Source: Stieleria magnilauensis | Lineage (GTDB): Bacteria; Planctomycetota; Planctomycetia; Pirellulales; Pirellulaceae | Reading direction: 5' to 3' | DNA: 64,000 nucleotides | NCBI GenBank assembly: GCA_007753675.1 | Contig: CP036432.1 | Location: forward strand, 5,616,394-5,680,393 | Shown: positions 1 through 9,908 of the stretch, in pieces | Layout: each line of letters starts with the position of its first letter | Numbering within the stretch: position 1 is the stretch's first letter | Notes under the pieces: model-generated | What the model was told of the DNA's origin: nothing | What the model saw: only the letters and a program-made list of their open reading frames with translations | Database searches by the model: none | Made by a program: the position numbers and the translations under genes

Positions 1-49
1 GGCCTAGAATAACGGCTGTCGCCTTTTCGATTTTGTGGAGCCCTGCATC

Positions 50-2980
50 ATGTTCACCGTTTCCTGCCATTGCGGCCAACGTGTCCAGGTGCGGCCGTCA
101 AAGGCGGGGGCGACGATCGAGTGTGAATCCTGTGGCAAATGCTTCAACGTCCCGTCATTGGGCGAGATGAAACGCTGTCAGCAGCGCGACGAACCGATTC
201 AGGGACAACCGATCGCCCCGGTGGAGACCGCGGCGGACAACCAACTGTCCGAGATTCCAACTTCTTTTTACGTTCATTTCTGCGGCGAAGTCGGATCGAC
301 CGGACGCGTCTCGACAACGGCCATCGAAAACTATTCCGGCATCGTTGTCGAGGCGATCGATGCGGTCCTCAATGAATCGCAATCGGACGAATCGCAATCG
401 GACGACGGGTTCGAGCTGATGGTGTCCCTGGCAGTGCTCCCCGGCGCGACGCGGCTGATGCAGATCGAAACCGCGGCGACTGACAGCGACAAGGACGACG
501 ACGGGGCGCGGCGGCGTGTCGTGGATCAGATGACTCGACGGATCGAATCCTTTGCCGTCCCGGATGTTCAAGACGGGCCGGTCGCATTCCTCGTGTATCG
601 CCGCATCAATTCGGCCGCCTGCACCAAGATCGGCATCAAACCCTTCAGCCTCTATCAGAACGAAATCGAAAAATGCGGCATCGATGAAGCATTGATGCGG
701 GCGGCCAAGCTGACCGACCCTGCCCAGGAAACGTCTCACCAGGCAGCCTCTTGGTGGAACGCGTGGGTCGACCGCCTGCGACAACTGATCTCCCAACCGT
801 CGGCACCAGAGGAACCGCCGCCGACGCCCGAACAGAAGTTTCGGGAGATCGGCGTCTGGATCGAATACACCGAAGAACTCTATGCCAGCACCTCGGACGC
901 GGAACTGAAACGGCTGTTACGAAAAAGCCCCTTTGAGCTGGCACTGCACGTCGCGGTTGCGACCCGCCATGCGGGGAACGAGGAATTCGAGAACGCGATC
1001 GAAGCCTACTCGGGCGCGATCGCCCTGGCCCCCGAGTGCGCTCCGTTGCTGGGACGCCGCGGCTGGTACCACCTAGTTGTCGGCAACCATCAAGCCGCCC
1101 TGATCGACCTGAACCGAGCGATCGAACTGGCGCCCTTCGCCCCGTGGTTCTACTTTCATCGCTCCAAAATCTTCTCGGGGCTGGAGGCCTGGGACCAGAC
1201 GCTTTCGGATTTGGACACCGCCGTCCGATGGGCACCACGTGAACCGGCCTTCCGATTTCGTCGCGCCGAAATCCTGCTCTACCAAGACCAGGGCACGCGG
1301 GCGATCGAGGAACTCAATGAGATCCTTCAGCTCGATCCGCACAACGGCGCCAGCCACGCCATGCTGGGATGGTTGTACCAGCAAGACGAACATCGTGACG
1401 AACCGCGAGCACTGGAACACTTGACCCGCGCGATTGACGTGATGCCCGGTGCCGTCGCGCCTCGGCTGCACCGAAGCATGCTCTACACATCGCAAAATAA
1501 GTTCGCGCTCGCACTCGATGACTGCGACAAGGCGATCGAAATCGATGCGGACGAGGGACAGTCCCATGCACTCCGCGGGCGAATCCTACAAATGCAAAGC
1601 GAATTCGAGGAGGCCATCGACGCATGCAATCGCGCGATCGAACTGGGCGTCGACACGCCGGCGGTGTTCTTGACACGCGGATTCTCCTACGCGGCAACCG
1701 ACCGACGTGACCTGGCCCTAGCCGACTGCCACGCGGTGCTGGAGTTGGACCCGGAGAACCCGATCGCGTTGCACTTGCTCGGATCGCTCAGTCTGCAACA
1801 AGGCGAACTGGAAACGGCGATGGAAGCCTTGACCGAAGCGAGCCGACTGGCGCCCCAATGGACCGAGCCCCGCGAACAGATCGCGTTGTTGCACCGCATG
1901 AATGAAAATCCGCAGGCGGCCATCGAAGAGCAGTCGGCGTTGATCGAGCAAGAACCCGAACAACCGGCCCATTATGTCAACCGAGCGTTCGCGCACACTC
2001 AAGCGGGCAACCACGACGATGCCCTCCGTGACTACCAGCGGGCCTGTGAACTCGATCCGGAAAATGAACATATCTTTTTCCTCCGCGGCTGCTTCTTCAT
2101 GGATCGCCAGGAAGACGAATTGGCGTTGGAAGATTTCAACCGCACCCTGGAACTCTCGGGCGTCTACGACGGCGCTCGGCTGCGGCGGGCCACGGTGCTG
2201 ATGCGTTTGAAACGCCACGACCAAGCACTCGAAGACTACGAGAAACTGATCGAAAAATTCCCCGACGATCCCTACGCCTACTCCGGACGCGCCTACGCCC
2301 ATCAGATGCAAGGCGACGAATCAGCAGCCGAAGCCGACATCGATCGCCTGGCCGAAATCGCACCGGAAAGTGCCCAGGAAGCGGCGATCCAGTCGCTGCA
2401 CGCGAAAGTCAATCGCCTGGAAAGCGAAGAACGCTATGACGACGCAATCGGTGTCGCCGAAGAAATCATCGCGATGGCGCCCGAACACACCGCCGGGTAC
2501 CGACTGCGTGGATGGATTCGCTGGTACACCGAACAACACGTTGAAGCCTGCGATGACTACACGCAACTGCTGGAAATGACTTCTGAACAACCCGATGCAG
2601 ATCTCTTGAGTTCACGCGGACAAGTTTACGCCGAAATGGGCGAGTGGAATCTTGCCTTGGATGACCTGGACTCCGCGATCGAGTTGAGCCGAACCGAAGG
2701 GTTGCACCAAGTGCTCGCCTTCGCACTCAACGGCCGAGCCTTTGCACTGGCCGGACTGGATCGAATGGAGGAATCCGAACGCGACTACCAGGAATCCGTC
2801 GGCTTGTGTCCGACCAATGCATGGGCCTACTACAACCGCGGTATCGTCTTGTACCAACGCGGCGATCACGATCAAGCCAAGCCATTGCTCCAACGGGCGC
2901 TCGAACTGAATGGCCCACCGCTGACCCAACGCAAACGACAACGCGCCAAAGCCGTGCTCGGCGGGCTGACAGACGGCTGA
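50..2980 (+). CDS. Zinc-ribbon TPR-repeat protein (976 aa)
   Basis: The N-terminus holds two cysteine pairs, CHC near residue 7 and CESC about 20 residues later, which look like a small zinc ribbon of a kind often found at the start of planctomycete proteins. A low-complexity acidic stretch follows around residues 110-155. From about residue 290 to the end the protein is almost entirely tetratricopeptide repeats of roughly 34 residues, with the usual W/L-G-Y-A-F-A-P spacing (for example AIELAP, ALEDYEKLI, CELDPEN). No signal peptide or membrane segment is visible, so a cytoplasmic scaffold role is inferred; no partner or substrate can be named. The ATG at 50 is chosen over the in-frame GTG at 35 because the zinc ribbon begins directly after it. 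It ends just before the converging alpha/beta hydrolase gene. Confidence 0.85.
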   Translation: MFTVSCHCGQRVQVRPSKAGATIECESCGKCFNVPSLGEMKRCQQRDEPIQGQPIAPVETAADNQLSEIPTSFYVHFCGEVGSTGRVSTTAIENYSGIVVEAIDAVLNESQSDESQSDDGFELMVSLAVLPGATRLMQIETAATDSDKDDDGARRRVVDQMTRRIESFAVPDVQDGPVAFLVYRRINSAACTKIGIKPFSLYQNEIEKCGIDEALMRAAKLTDPAQETSHQAASWWNAWVDRLRQLISQPSAPEEPPPTPEQKFREIGVWIEYTEELYASTSDAELKRLLRKSPFELALHVAVATRHAGNEEFENAIEAYSGAIALAPECAPLLGRRGWYHLVVGNHQAALIDLNRAIELAPFAPWFYFHRSKIFSGLEAWDQTLSDLDTAVRWAPREPAFRFRRAEILLYQDQGTRAIEELNEILQLDPHNGASHAMLGWLYQQDEHRDEPRALEHLTRAIDVMPGAVAPRLHRSMLYTSQNKFALALDDCDKAIEIDADEGQSHALRGRILQMQSEFEEAIDACNRAIELGVDTPAVFLTRGFSYAATDRRDLALADCHAVLELDPENPIALHLLGSLSLQQGELETAMEALTEASRLAPQWTEPREQIALLHRMNENPQAAIEEQSALIEQEPEQPAHYVNRAFAHTQAGNHDDALRDYQRACELDPENEHIFFLRGCFFMDRQEDELALEDFNRTLELSGVYDGARLRRATVLMRLKRHDQALEDYEKLIEKFPDDPYAYSGRAYAHQMQGDESAAEADIDRLAEIAPESAQEAAIQSLHAKVNRLESEERYDDAIGVAEEIIAMAPEHTAGYRLRGWIRWYTEQHVEACDDYTQLLEMTSEQPDADLLSSRGQVYAEMGEWNLALDDLDSAIELSRTEGLHQVLAFALNGRAFALAGLDRMEESERDYQESVGLCPTNAWAYYNRGIVLYQRGDHDQAKPLLQRALELNGPPLTQRKRQRAKAVLGGLTDG

Positions 2981-3008
2981 TCGCGGCCGGCGCGAACGAG
3001 CAACCGGA

Positions 3009-5180
3009 TCAACGCACGGCCCAGTCCCCGATCGCCGACAACAGTTCCTCGCCCGTTTGATGCCAACGAACTCCCTTCGACGTCCCGCTCGCCCGCTGCA
3101 CACGATCCACAATCGGCAAGTCGGGTGAAACGATGTCCAACGCCCCGGGAACACACAGCGATAACAATCCGTCGACATCCAGGTATTTGACCGCACCGGG
3201 GACGAACATCGGATCGTCTTGCCGCTGCAGCGACGCGAACCGAAACCCTTTCAAATCGATGAAGGTCCTGCCGACCGCGTCACCGGCTTGGCTGCGCGCT
3301 GCCGCAGCGATCGCGCCGGCGTGATCGCCGATCCCGACCAGATGAATGTGCCGATTGCCCGTCGATGTAGCGTGTTGGATGGCCGACAGCACGTCGTGGA
3401 CCCGCTGAACGAACAGGGGATGGTTGTAGCCATAGGTGTACCCGGCGAAACGATGCCAAGCCTGTTCGCCACCCCGCTGGTACCACATTCGTTGAGTGTC
3501 GAGCGACTCGCCGCCGGAAACAAATTCGCCCTGCCCGATCAGATCGACGGAGACGACGCGGTATCCGGCGCGGGCGATCTTCGCGACCAGCGGGTTGAGG
3601 CGATCGCCATCCCAAAGGCCTTGTTTACCTTCATCCGTGATCCACACGATCGTTCCCTTCGCCCCGGAATCACCGACTTCAACGATCGGCAACTGCTCGC
3701 CGGCGTGATCGAGCAGCCCCACCGTGATCGACAATCCCTCCTGCTTGATGGCCTTCACTTGATGAAACGAAGTCGCTTGAACCTGATCCAACCGGCGTCC
3801 GAGAATCGTTTCCCAAGCACCTCCGACCACACGTTGATACTCCTCAAGTTGGTCGTTCGTCGTGGGAATCAACGCGTCCATCTGTCGCCGAGAATCTTCC
3901 GTGGCGAGTTGTAAGATTCTGACTTCGTGGGGATCGCCGATCGCGTCACCGCGGGGCGCCGGATGCTCGTCCGTCCACACCGTGGCTTCCGAACGGGAAA
4001 GCGGCACGTAGTCTTGTTCCAAAATCGGCTCCTTGAACCCGAGCTGGAAGTGCCGATTAAAAAACGCGTACATCACCGCACGATTGACATGGTTGTAATT
4101 GTGTTTGAAGTGCAGATGGAACGCCGCGGTCAATCGATCCTTGTGTCCAAGATCGGTATACAACTGACGCAAGTCCGGGTAGCCCTTGGTTTCCAATTCG
4201 ACCGTCCAATCGTCGGCGGCGGTCAGCCCCAGCGGTCGCGGCGCGATCGCCGCGGCGATGTCGACGTTGCCCTGATCGATCCGCATGTACGGCGCGTTCT
4301 CGCACGTGCATCCGCCTTGCATCGATGTCGACACCATCACGCACGGCATCGCCGCGGCGATGCGATCGTCGATCGCACCCAAGATCATAGATTGTGTTCC
4401 ACCGCCACTGGCACCGGTCACACCGATGCGGGTCGGGTCGGTTTCGTCCAGCTCCAACATAAAATCGACCGCGCGAATCGAGTTCCAGGTTTGCAGTCCC
4501 ATCATGTTTTGCAAACGAAGCTCCGCCTGCGCGCTGAAGAACCCCCAGTCGGTCGCGCGATCCAGATGTGCCGCTTTGTCGGGGCGATGTCCGATCTGGA
4601 TCGAATCGGCGTTTCCCGTCATGTCGTAGACGAACACCAGGCATCCCATGCGGGCCAACTGAACCGCGCGAGCCTGGATCGGAAATCGTCCGCCGACTGC
4701 AAAGCGTTCGGCGCCGCTGGCCAAGTCGGCGCGGATCTGAGCTTCACCGGCGTCGTAAAACCGACCGTCGCTCCAATGCCCGTGCGGCGACAAGATCGCC
4801 GGAAACGGACCCGACTTGCCTTTCGGGCGATACAGGCTGCCGGTCACAAAGTGGCCCGGAATCGATTCGAAATAAACGCGATCCACAACGTAGTCGTCTC
4901 GCTCGACCCGGCCGTGGATCACGGCGTTCAAGTCGGGTTTGCTGGGCATCGGCCACAGCCCTTGCGATAACAAGATCCGTCGCTGAATCTCCGCACGTCG
5001 CTGCGGCCAGGCTTCAGGATCCTCAACCGGCTTGAACGGAAAGTAGCTGTTCAGGTTTCGCAGCTCGCCCAGTCGCCGGTCGGCTGGACGCGTCGCCTCG
5101 GGCAGTGCCCGGAGCCCATCGGCCGAGGCAGCGATCGTGCAGGCAATCCACAGCAAACATGTCAAACAATATCGCATCAT
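3009..5180 (-). CDS. Secreted alpha/beta hydrolase family protein (723 aa)
   Basis: The protein begins with a signal peptide (MMRYCLTCLLWIACTIAASA) and is probably exported. The first half has a clear alpha/beta hydrolase fold with the nucleophile elbow GASGGGT, preceded by an SPHGHW oxyanion-type turn, as in planctomycete acetyl-xylan-esterase-like or dienelactone-hydrolase-like proteins. The second half looks like another hydrolase core (VVSVDLIGQGE, then LVGIGDHAGAIA), but a histidine sits where the serine is expected, so it may be a non-catalytic duplicate. The start at 5180 is preferred because the signal peptide begins there; the longer reading adds 38 residues without export character. 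The substrate is unknown; an ester or sugar-ester is an inference from the family. It is divergent from the PSD1 gene. Confidence 0.8.
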   Translation of the reverse strand: MMRYCLTCLLWIACTIAASADGLRALPEATRPADRRLGELRNLNSYFPFKPVEDPEAWPQRRAEIQRRILLSQGLWPMPSKPDLNAVIHGRVERDDYVVDRVYFESIPGHFVTGSLYRPKGKSGPFPAILSPHGHWSDGRFYDAGEAQIRADLASGAERFAVGGRFPIQARAVQLARMGCLVFVYDMTGNADSIQIGHRPDKAAHLDRATDWGFFSAQAELRLQNMMGLQTWNSIRAVDFMLELDETDPTRIGVTGASGGGTQSMILGAIDDRIAAAMPCVMVSTSMQGGCTCENAPYMRIDQGNVDIAAAIAPRPLGLTAADDWTVELETKGYPDLRQLYTDLGHKDRLTAAFHLHFKHNYNHVNRAVMYAFFNRHFQLGFKEPILEQDYVPLSRSEATVWTDEHPAPRGDAIGDPHEVRILQLATEDSRRQMDALIPTTNDQLEEYQRVVGGAWETILGRRLDQVQATSFHQVKAIKQEGLSITVGLLDHAGEQLPIVEVGDSGAKGTIVWITDEGKQGLWDGDRLNPLVAKIARAGYRVVSVDLIGQGEFVSGGESLDTQRMWYQRGGEQAWHRFAGYTYGYNHPLFVQRVHDVLSAIQHATSTGNRHIHLVGIGDHAGAIAAAARSQAGDAVGRTFIDLKGFRFASLQRQDDPMFVPGAVKYLDVDGLLSLCVPGALDIVSPDLPIVDRVQRASGTSKGVRWHQTGEELLSAIGDWAVR

Positions 5181-5254
5181 TTTGGCAGGGGAATGTCGGG
5201 AACAAATGGACAGACGCCCCATCAGCATACTCAAATCAAGCGTCCAGCTTGCAA

Positions 5255-5312
5255 GTGGCGTACGCTTCCAGCTTGCGACCCAGGCCCAACGCAAGCTGGA
5301 AGCTTACGCCAC
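5255..5312. repeat. REP-like intergenic hairpin, copy 1
   Basis: Arms 5255-5276 and 5291-5312 are inverted repeats of 22 bp with one mismatch around a 14-nt loop. The arms read GTGGCGTA(C/A)GCTTCCAGCTTGC. It lies between the divergent hydrolase and PSD1 genes. A second hairpin with the same architecture is at 22095-22153, where the differences inside the stem are paired changes. A half copy of the arm sits just upstream at about 5238-5252. Confidence 0.85.
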
Positions 5313-5372
5313 GGTTTTTGGTAGAGTACAATGGCGGACCCCGCCTTCCTCCCACCTCCCGCGACGCCCGCC

Positions 5373-7697
5373 ATGTCTCGCATAGCGAAGCGACTGATTG
5401 TTCTGCTCGGACTCCTGGTCGTTCACGGAACAGTCAACGCCGACGACTACGAAACGTTTGAGCGCAAGGTCCGCCCGTTGTTGGTCGAGCACTGTTACGA
5501 GTGCCATTCGGCCGGGGCCAAGACACTCCACGGCGGCTTGCGACTGGACACCGCCGAAGGCGTCCGGCAGGGCGGTGATAGCGGTTCGGCCGTCGTCGCC
5601 GGAAAGCCCGACGAGAGTCTATTGATCGAAACGGTGCGTTACGACGGTGACATTCAAATGCCGCCCGACGGAAAGCTCGATGCGGACGATCTGGCCACGC
5701 TGACGAATTGGGTCAGGCAGGGCGCCGCTTTTCCACCGTCCGAGCAAACCGAACAAGCCCGTCACGGCGCGATCGATTTTGACGAGGGGCGGCGATTTTG
5801 GTCGTTTCAACCCGTCCAACGTCAACCGCTGCCGGACGTCGGCGGATCCGATTGGCCGCAAACGCGTTTGGATTCGTTTGTCCTCGCTGCGATGCAGCGG
5901 CAAGGGTTGGCGCCGACCGAACGCGCCGACCGCGTGACACTCCTGCGACGGCTTTGCTTCGACCTGACCGGTCTGCCGCCGACTCCGGCCATGGTCGGTG
6001 ACTTCGTCCAGGACGAATCCCCCGACGCGTACCGACGGCTGGTCGAGCGACTTTTGGACTCGCCCCAATACGGCGAAAAATGGGGCCGCTGGTGGCTGGA
6101 CATGGCGCGGTACACCGATCGCACTGCGAGCTGGCTGTACCAGACCGGGCAATCGCACTTCTATCGTGATTGGGTCGTCGACGCGCTGAATCAAGACATG
6201 CCCTATGACGATTTCGTTCGCCGCCAGTTGGCCACCGATCTGATGCCCGAGACGGAGCCGAGCGACCTGCCCGCCCTCGGTTTCATCAGCCTCAGCCCGA
6301 CCTATTGGAAAGAACTGAAACTACCCTGCGAGATCATCAAGGTGATCGTCGCCGATGAATGGGAAGAACGCGTCGACGCAGTATCGCGAACCTTCTTGGG
6401 GCTGACCGTCGCCTGTGCCCGCTGTCACGATCACAAATTCGATCCGATCAGTACCGAAGACTACTACGCGTTGGCCGGCATCTTTGCCAGTTGCCGCCAA
6501 GTCGAACGGCCGCTCGTTCCCGAAGAAGAATACGAACCGGTGCGACGGGCGCGTGAACGAGTTGCCGAGCTGGAAGCCGAGATCACCAAACGAAAACGCG
6601 AAAAACCGCTGCCCACCGAAACGATCGAGAAACTGACCGCGGAAATTCAATCGATCAAAGCCTCGACGCCACAGTACGACATGCCGATGGCGAATGCGTT
6701 GTCCGAAGAATCGCTGTTCGTCGTCCGCGCCGGAAAGACAGCACAAGACGGAACGAAACTGGAGTATCGTGCACAATCACGCGATCTGCCGGCGTTCATC
6801 CGTGGCAATCCCAATCGCCCCGGAAACATCGTCCCGCGGCGGTTCTTGACCGTGCTCGCCGAACAACCCGAACCCTATCAAAACGGCAGCGGTCGACTGG
6901 AACTGGCCGAATCGATCGTGACCGAAGCGGCTCCATTGACCGCGCGTGTGATCGTCAATCGCATCTGGCTGGCCCATTTCGGAACCGGGCTGGTCGACAC
7001 ACCGAGCAACTTCGGCACCCAAGGCAGCCGCCCGTCACACCCGGAATTGCTGGACGATCTGGCCGCCCACTTCATCGATTCGGGCTGGTCGCTGAAACAG
7101 CTGCATCGCCAAATCCTGCTCTCGGCCACCTGGCAACAATCGTCGTCGGCCGCGGCGGAATCCTTTCAGCGCGATCCGGAAAACCGTTGGCTTTCTCGCA
7201 TGAATCAACGTCGATTGACCTTTGAAGAGTGGCGGGATTCGATGCTGATGGCGACCGATGAGTTGACCCAGGTGATCGGCGGTCCGTCCATCGACCTGGA
7301 TGCAAACGGGAATCGACGACGCACACTCTACGCAACCGTCCATCGCCGCGACATGTCGCCGACGCTGATGGTCCACGACTTTCCCGATCCGACCCAGCAC
7401 AGCCCCAAGCGGACACCGACGATCACGGCACTGCAAGGGCTTTACGCCCTCAACGGTCCGCTGCTGCTGAATCAATCGCAGTCGCTGGTCACGCGGTTGG
7501 AACGCGAAGTCCCGCACGATCCAGCCGCCCAAATCGATCGGCTCTATTGGCTGCTGTTCTCTCGACCACCCGACGATCGAGAGCTGCGGATCGGAATGCA
7601 GTTCTTGAAACCGGCAGACAACGATTCACCCGCCACGCGTTTGCAACAATACGCCCACGCGCTGCTGGTTTCCAACCAGGCCCTGTTTGTCGAGTGA
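5373..7697 (+). CDS. PSD1/cytochrome-c domain protein (DUF1549/DUF1553), 774 aa
   Basis: This is a typical planctomycete protein of the PSCyt1-PSCyt2-PSD1 architecture. After a signal peptide (LIVLLGLLVVHGTVNA) comes a cytochrome-c-like segment with the haem motif CYECH and GGLRLD. The DUF1549 region follows, with LTGLPPTP, WGRWWLDMARYTD and a second CxxCH in CARCHDHKFDPI. The DUF1553 region at the C-terminus carries NRIWLAHFGTGLV and SNFGTQGSRPSHPELLD. The ATG at 5373 is chosen because the signal peptide starts there. The protein is inferred to be exported and to bind haem c; its reaction is not established. It is followed 34 bp later by a DUF1501 gene, the usual partner of this family, so the two probably form one transcript. 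Confidence 0.93.
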   Translation: MSRIAKRLIVLLGLLVVHGTVNADDYETFERKVRPLLVEHCYECHSAGAKTLHGGLRLDTAEGVRQGGDSGSAVVAGKPDESLLIETVRYDGDIQMPPDGKLDADDLATLTNWVRQGAAFPPSEQTEQARHGAIDFDEGRRFWSFQPVQRQPLPDVGGSDWPQTRLDSFVLAAMQRQGLAPTERADRVTLLRRLCFDLTGLPPTPAMVGDFVQDESPDAYRRLVERLLDSPQYGEKWGRWWLDMARYTDRTASWLYQTGQSHFYRDWVVDALNQDMPYDDFVRRQLATDLMPETEPSDLPALGFISLSPTYWKELKLPCEIIKVIVADEWEERVDAVSRTFLGLTVACARCHDHKFDPISTEDYYALAGIFASCRQVERPLVPEEEYEPVRRARERVAELEAEITKRKREKPLPTETIEKLTAEIQSIKASTPQYDMPMANALSEESLFVVRAGKTAQDGTKLEYRAQSRDLPAFIRGNPNRPGNIVPRRFLTVLAEQPEPYQNGSGRLELAESIVTEAAPLTARVIVNRIWLAHFGTGLVDTPSNFGTQGSRPSHPELLDDLAAHFIDSGWSLKQLHRQILLSATWQQSSSAAAESFQRDPENRWLSRMNQRRLTFEEWRDSMLMATDELTQVIGGPSIDLDANGNRRRTLYATVHRRDMSPTLMVHDFPDPTQHSPKRTPTITALQGLYALNGPLLLNQSQSLVTRLEREVPHDPAAQIDRLYWLLFSRPPDDRELRIGMQFLKPADNDSPATRLQQYAHALLVSNQALFVE

Positions 7698-7731
7698 GCC
7701 CAACTGCGTGACCAGACGAAGAGACCGACCG

Positions 7732-9126
7732 ATGCCAAACGAAACGAATTCAACGATCGATCGCCGCCAGCTACTGGGACAACTCGGTGGCGGGATGGGA
7801 ATGCTGGGTGCCGCCCATCTGTTGGCATCGGAATCGAGTCCCAACGCGGGTCCACATTTCCCCGCCAAAGCGAAACGTGTGATCCACCTGTTCATGAACG
7901 GCGGGCCCTATCAAGGCGACTTGTTCGATCCAAAACCCTTGCTCGAAAAGTATGCCGGAACGCGACCACCCGGCGCGGACCTTTTGACCGAGCGGCCGAC
8001 GGGAGGCTTGCTGCCGTCACCGTTTCAATTTCGCCGACGCGGTGAAAGCGGCATTCCCGTCAGCGAGCTGCTGCCCAAACTCAGTCAGCACATCGACGAC
8101 ATCTGTGTGCTTCGCTCCCTGCATGCCGACAATCCCAATCACGGGCCGGCGTTGCTGCAGATGAACAACGGCACGATCACGCCGACGCGTCCCAGCATGG
8201 GAGCCTGGTTCCTGTACGGCCTGGGCAGCGAGAACGCAAACCTGCCCGGCTATGTCGTCTTGTGTCCGGGACGCCCCGTCCGATTCTCGATTTTATGGAA
8301 CAGCGCGTTTCTGCCGTCGGAATACCAGGGGACCTACATCAATCACTCGACCATCGATCCGGAGAAGATGTTGCCCCATCTGCGGAACGTTCGCTGGGAC
8401 CGCCAGACCCAACGCGAACAACTCGATCTGTTGCGGCAACTCAACGCTGAAACAACCGCCGCGCAAGCTTCCACGCATTCGGCGCCCCATCGCGACCGGT
8501 CGATGTTGGACGCCCGCCTGGAGTCGATGGAAACGGCATTTCGCATGCAATTCGAAGGCAGCGAAGCGTTTGACTTGAATCGTGAAACGAAGCAAACCCG
8601 GGCGGCGTACGGAGACGGACATTTTGCCAACGGCTGTCTGCTGGCGCGGCGTTTGGCAGAACGCGGTGTCCGCTTTGTCCAAGTGTATTACGGCAACGGG
8701 CAACCCTGGGACACGCACAGCGGGCATGACGGCACGGTGCCCAAGCTTTGCAAAAATATCGACCAGCCGATCGCCGCGTTGATCGCTGACCTCAAGTCAC
8801 GCGGCATGTTGGAAGACACGCTGATCGTCTGGGGCGGAGAATTCGGACGGACGCCGACGTCGGAAAACGGCAACGGGCGCGACCACAACCACCATGGCTT
8901 TTCGATGTGGATGGCCGGGGGTGGAGTCAAGGGAGGCATGACGTACGGCGAGACCGATGACTTTGGGTTCCGAGCGATGGTCGACAAGATGCACGTGCAC
9001 GACCTGCACGCAACGATTCTGCATTTGCTGGGACTCGATCACGAGCGGTTGACCTATCGTCACGCCGGCCGCGATTTCCGCCTGACCGACGTCCACGGCC
9101 GCGTCGTCGACGAGATCATCGCGTGA
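7732..9126 (+). CDS. DUF1501 secreted protein with twin-arginine signal (464 aa)
   Basis: The N-terminus has a twin-arginine-type export signal (DRRQLLGQLGGGMGMLG). The body matches DUF1501, a family in the alkaline-phosphatase/sulfatase superfamily: HLFMNGGPYQGDLFDPKP near residue 45, ARRLAERGVRFVQVYYGNGQPWDTH in the middle, and the metal-site-like VWGGEFGRTPTSENGNGRDHN toward the C-terminus. No catalytic nucleophile is obvious and the activity is unknown. The start at 7732 avoids overlap with the upstream DUF1549/DUF1553 gene, its usual genomic partner. The last 11 bp overlap tail-to-tail with a minus-strand lipoprotein gene. Confidence 0.93.
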   Translation: MPNETNSTIDRRQLLGQLGGGMGMLGAAHLLASESSPNAGPHFPAKAKRVIHLFMNGGPYQGDLFDPKPLLEKYAGTRPPGADLLTERPTGGLLPSPFQFRRRGESGIPVSELLPKLSQHIDDICVLRSLHADNPNHGPALLQMNNGTITPTRPSMGAWFLYGLGSENANLPGYVVLCPGRPVRFSILWNSAFLPSEYQGTYINHSTIDPEKMLPHLRNVRWDRQTQREQLDLLRQLNAETTAAQASTHSAPHRDRSMLDARLESMETAFRMQFEGSEAFDLNRETKQTRAAYGDGHFANGCLLARRLAERGVRFVQVYYGNGQPWDTHSGHDGTVPKLCKNIDQPIAALIADLKSRGMLEDTLIVWGGEFGRTPTSENGNGRDHNHHGFSMWMAGGGVKGGMTYGETDDFGFRAMVDKMHVHDLHATILHLLGLDHERLTYRHAGRDFRLTDVHGRVVDEIIA

Positions 9127-9511
9127 TCTCTTCTACCGGAAGAATCTCGCGTTTGAGGGCGTAGTATCCTTCCCAGTCCTCATTGTAAGTCATGGATTCT
9201 ATCGATCTCTCAAAGCGAAAACGATCACCAACTTGCAGCCCAAACGGATTGCCGACGAAACAATTGTCGAAGAGCAATTGGATTTCCTTGTCACGGCTCA
9301 AACAACGCATGCCAAACGTGTAGTCGTCGAAGGGTTCACCCGTTTCCTCGATCTCGCCCCACATGTGCCCAAGTTCTACTGGGTCGTCCACAACCATCCA
9401 AACCCCGTCGGGCAATGCTTCCCGCGTGAAGCTCCCGCGTTCGCTTGCTCGTTGATGACAACCGGCGAGCAAGGCGAGCAATGTCACGACAATTGAAAGT
9501 GGTTGGTTCAC
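9116..9511 (-). CDS. Putative small lipoprotein (131 aa)
   Basis: From a GTG start at 9511 the protein begins NQPLSIVVTLLALLAGC, a short hydrophobic signal ending in a good lipobox (LLAGC), so export and lipid attachment are inferred. The mature part is acidic (DDPVELGHMWGEIEETGEPFDDYTF) and ends KREILPVEEITR; no family is recognised. The GTG is chosen because it starts exactly at the signal and lies 20 bp after the stop of the upstream gene, whereas longer readings would run into that gene. It probably forms a two-gene unit with the small membrane protein upstream. Confidence 0.6.
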   Translation of the reverse strand: MNQPLSIVVTLLALLAGCHQRASERGSFTREALPDGVWMVVDDPVELGHMWGEIEETGEPFDDYTFGMRCLSRDKEIQLLFDNCFVGNPFGLQVGDRFRFERSIESMTYNEDWEGYYALKREILPVEEITR

Positions 9512-9530
9512 GGCAAGGACCAGTCGTTCG

Positions 9531-9908
9531 TTAATTCGTGCCGGCGTCGTCCAGCGGGTTCCTTTTTCCGTCCTGCACGACGAATAGATGGCACCGCTCC
9601 AGATTCCTGCGTAGGCGATCGCGATCATCCGCCGTCAAGCCACAGTCTTCGAATGCAATTCCCACCCAGCCGCGCATCTCGTTGGCGATCTTGAGTTGGT
9701 CTAATTGTCCTGCAGTGGGTATGGCTGTCAATGTAATGCGGTATTCAGTACCGAGTGGCCAAAAAGGAATCGAGCCATTGCGCCCACCGATTTGTGACAC
9801 GGCAATGGAAAGCCGTTTCTCTTTTCGGGTGACATTCCAGTAGTCGATCGCAAGTGCAGCAGCAGCCATCGCCGCAAGAATCAAAAGGTATTTCAAGAAT
9901 CGTTTCAT
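9531..9908 (-). CDS. Small membrane-anchored hypothetical protein (125 aa)
   Basis: The N-terminus MKRFLKYLLILAAMAAAALA is a classic uncleaved anchor or signal peptide. The remaining ~100 residues (SQIGGRNGSIPFWPLGTEYRITL, later GWVGIAFEDCGLTADDRDRL) have no recognised domain. The next gene downstream on the same strand encodes a lipoprotein 20 bp away, which suggests a small operon of envelope proteins. No function is proposed. Confidence 0.6.
   Translation of the reverse strand: MKRFLKYLLILAAMAAAALAIDYWNVTRKEKRLSIAVSQIGGRNGSIPFWPLGTEYRITLTAIPTAGQLDQLKIANEMRGWVGIAFEDCGLTADDRDRLRRNLERCHLFVVQDGKRNPLDDAGTN

Noticed and set aside
3927..4970. Plus-strand frame of 347 codons opposite the alpha/beta hydrolase
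   Set aside because: It is the antisense of a gene with clear catalytic motifs and signal peptide; composition (His/Arg-rich) is typical of a shadow frame.
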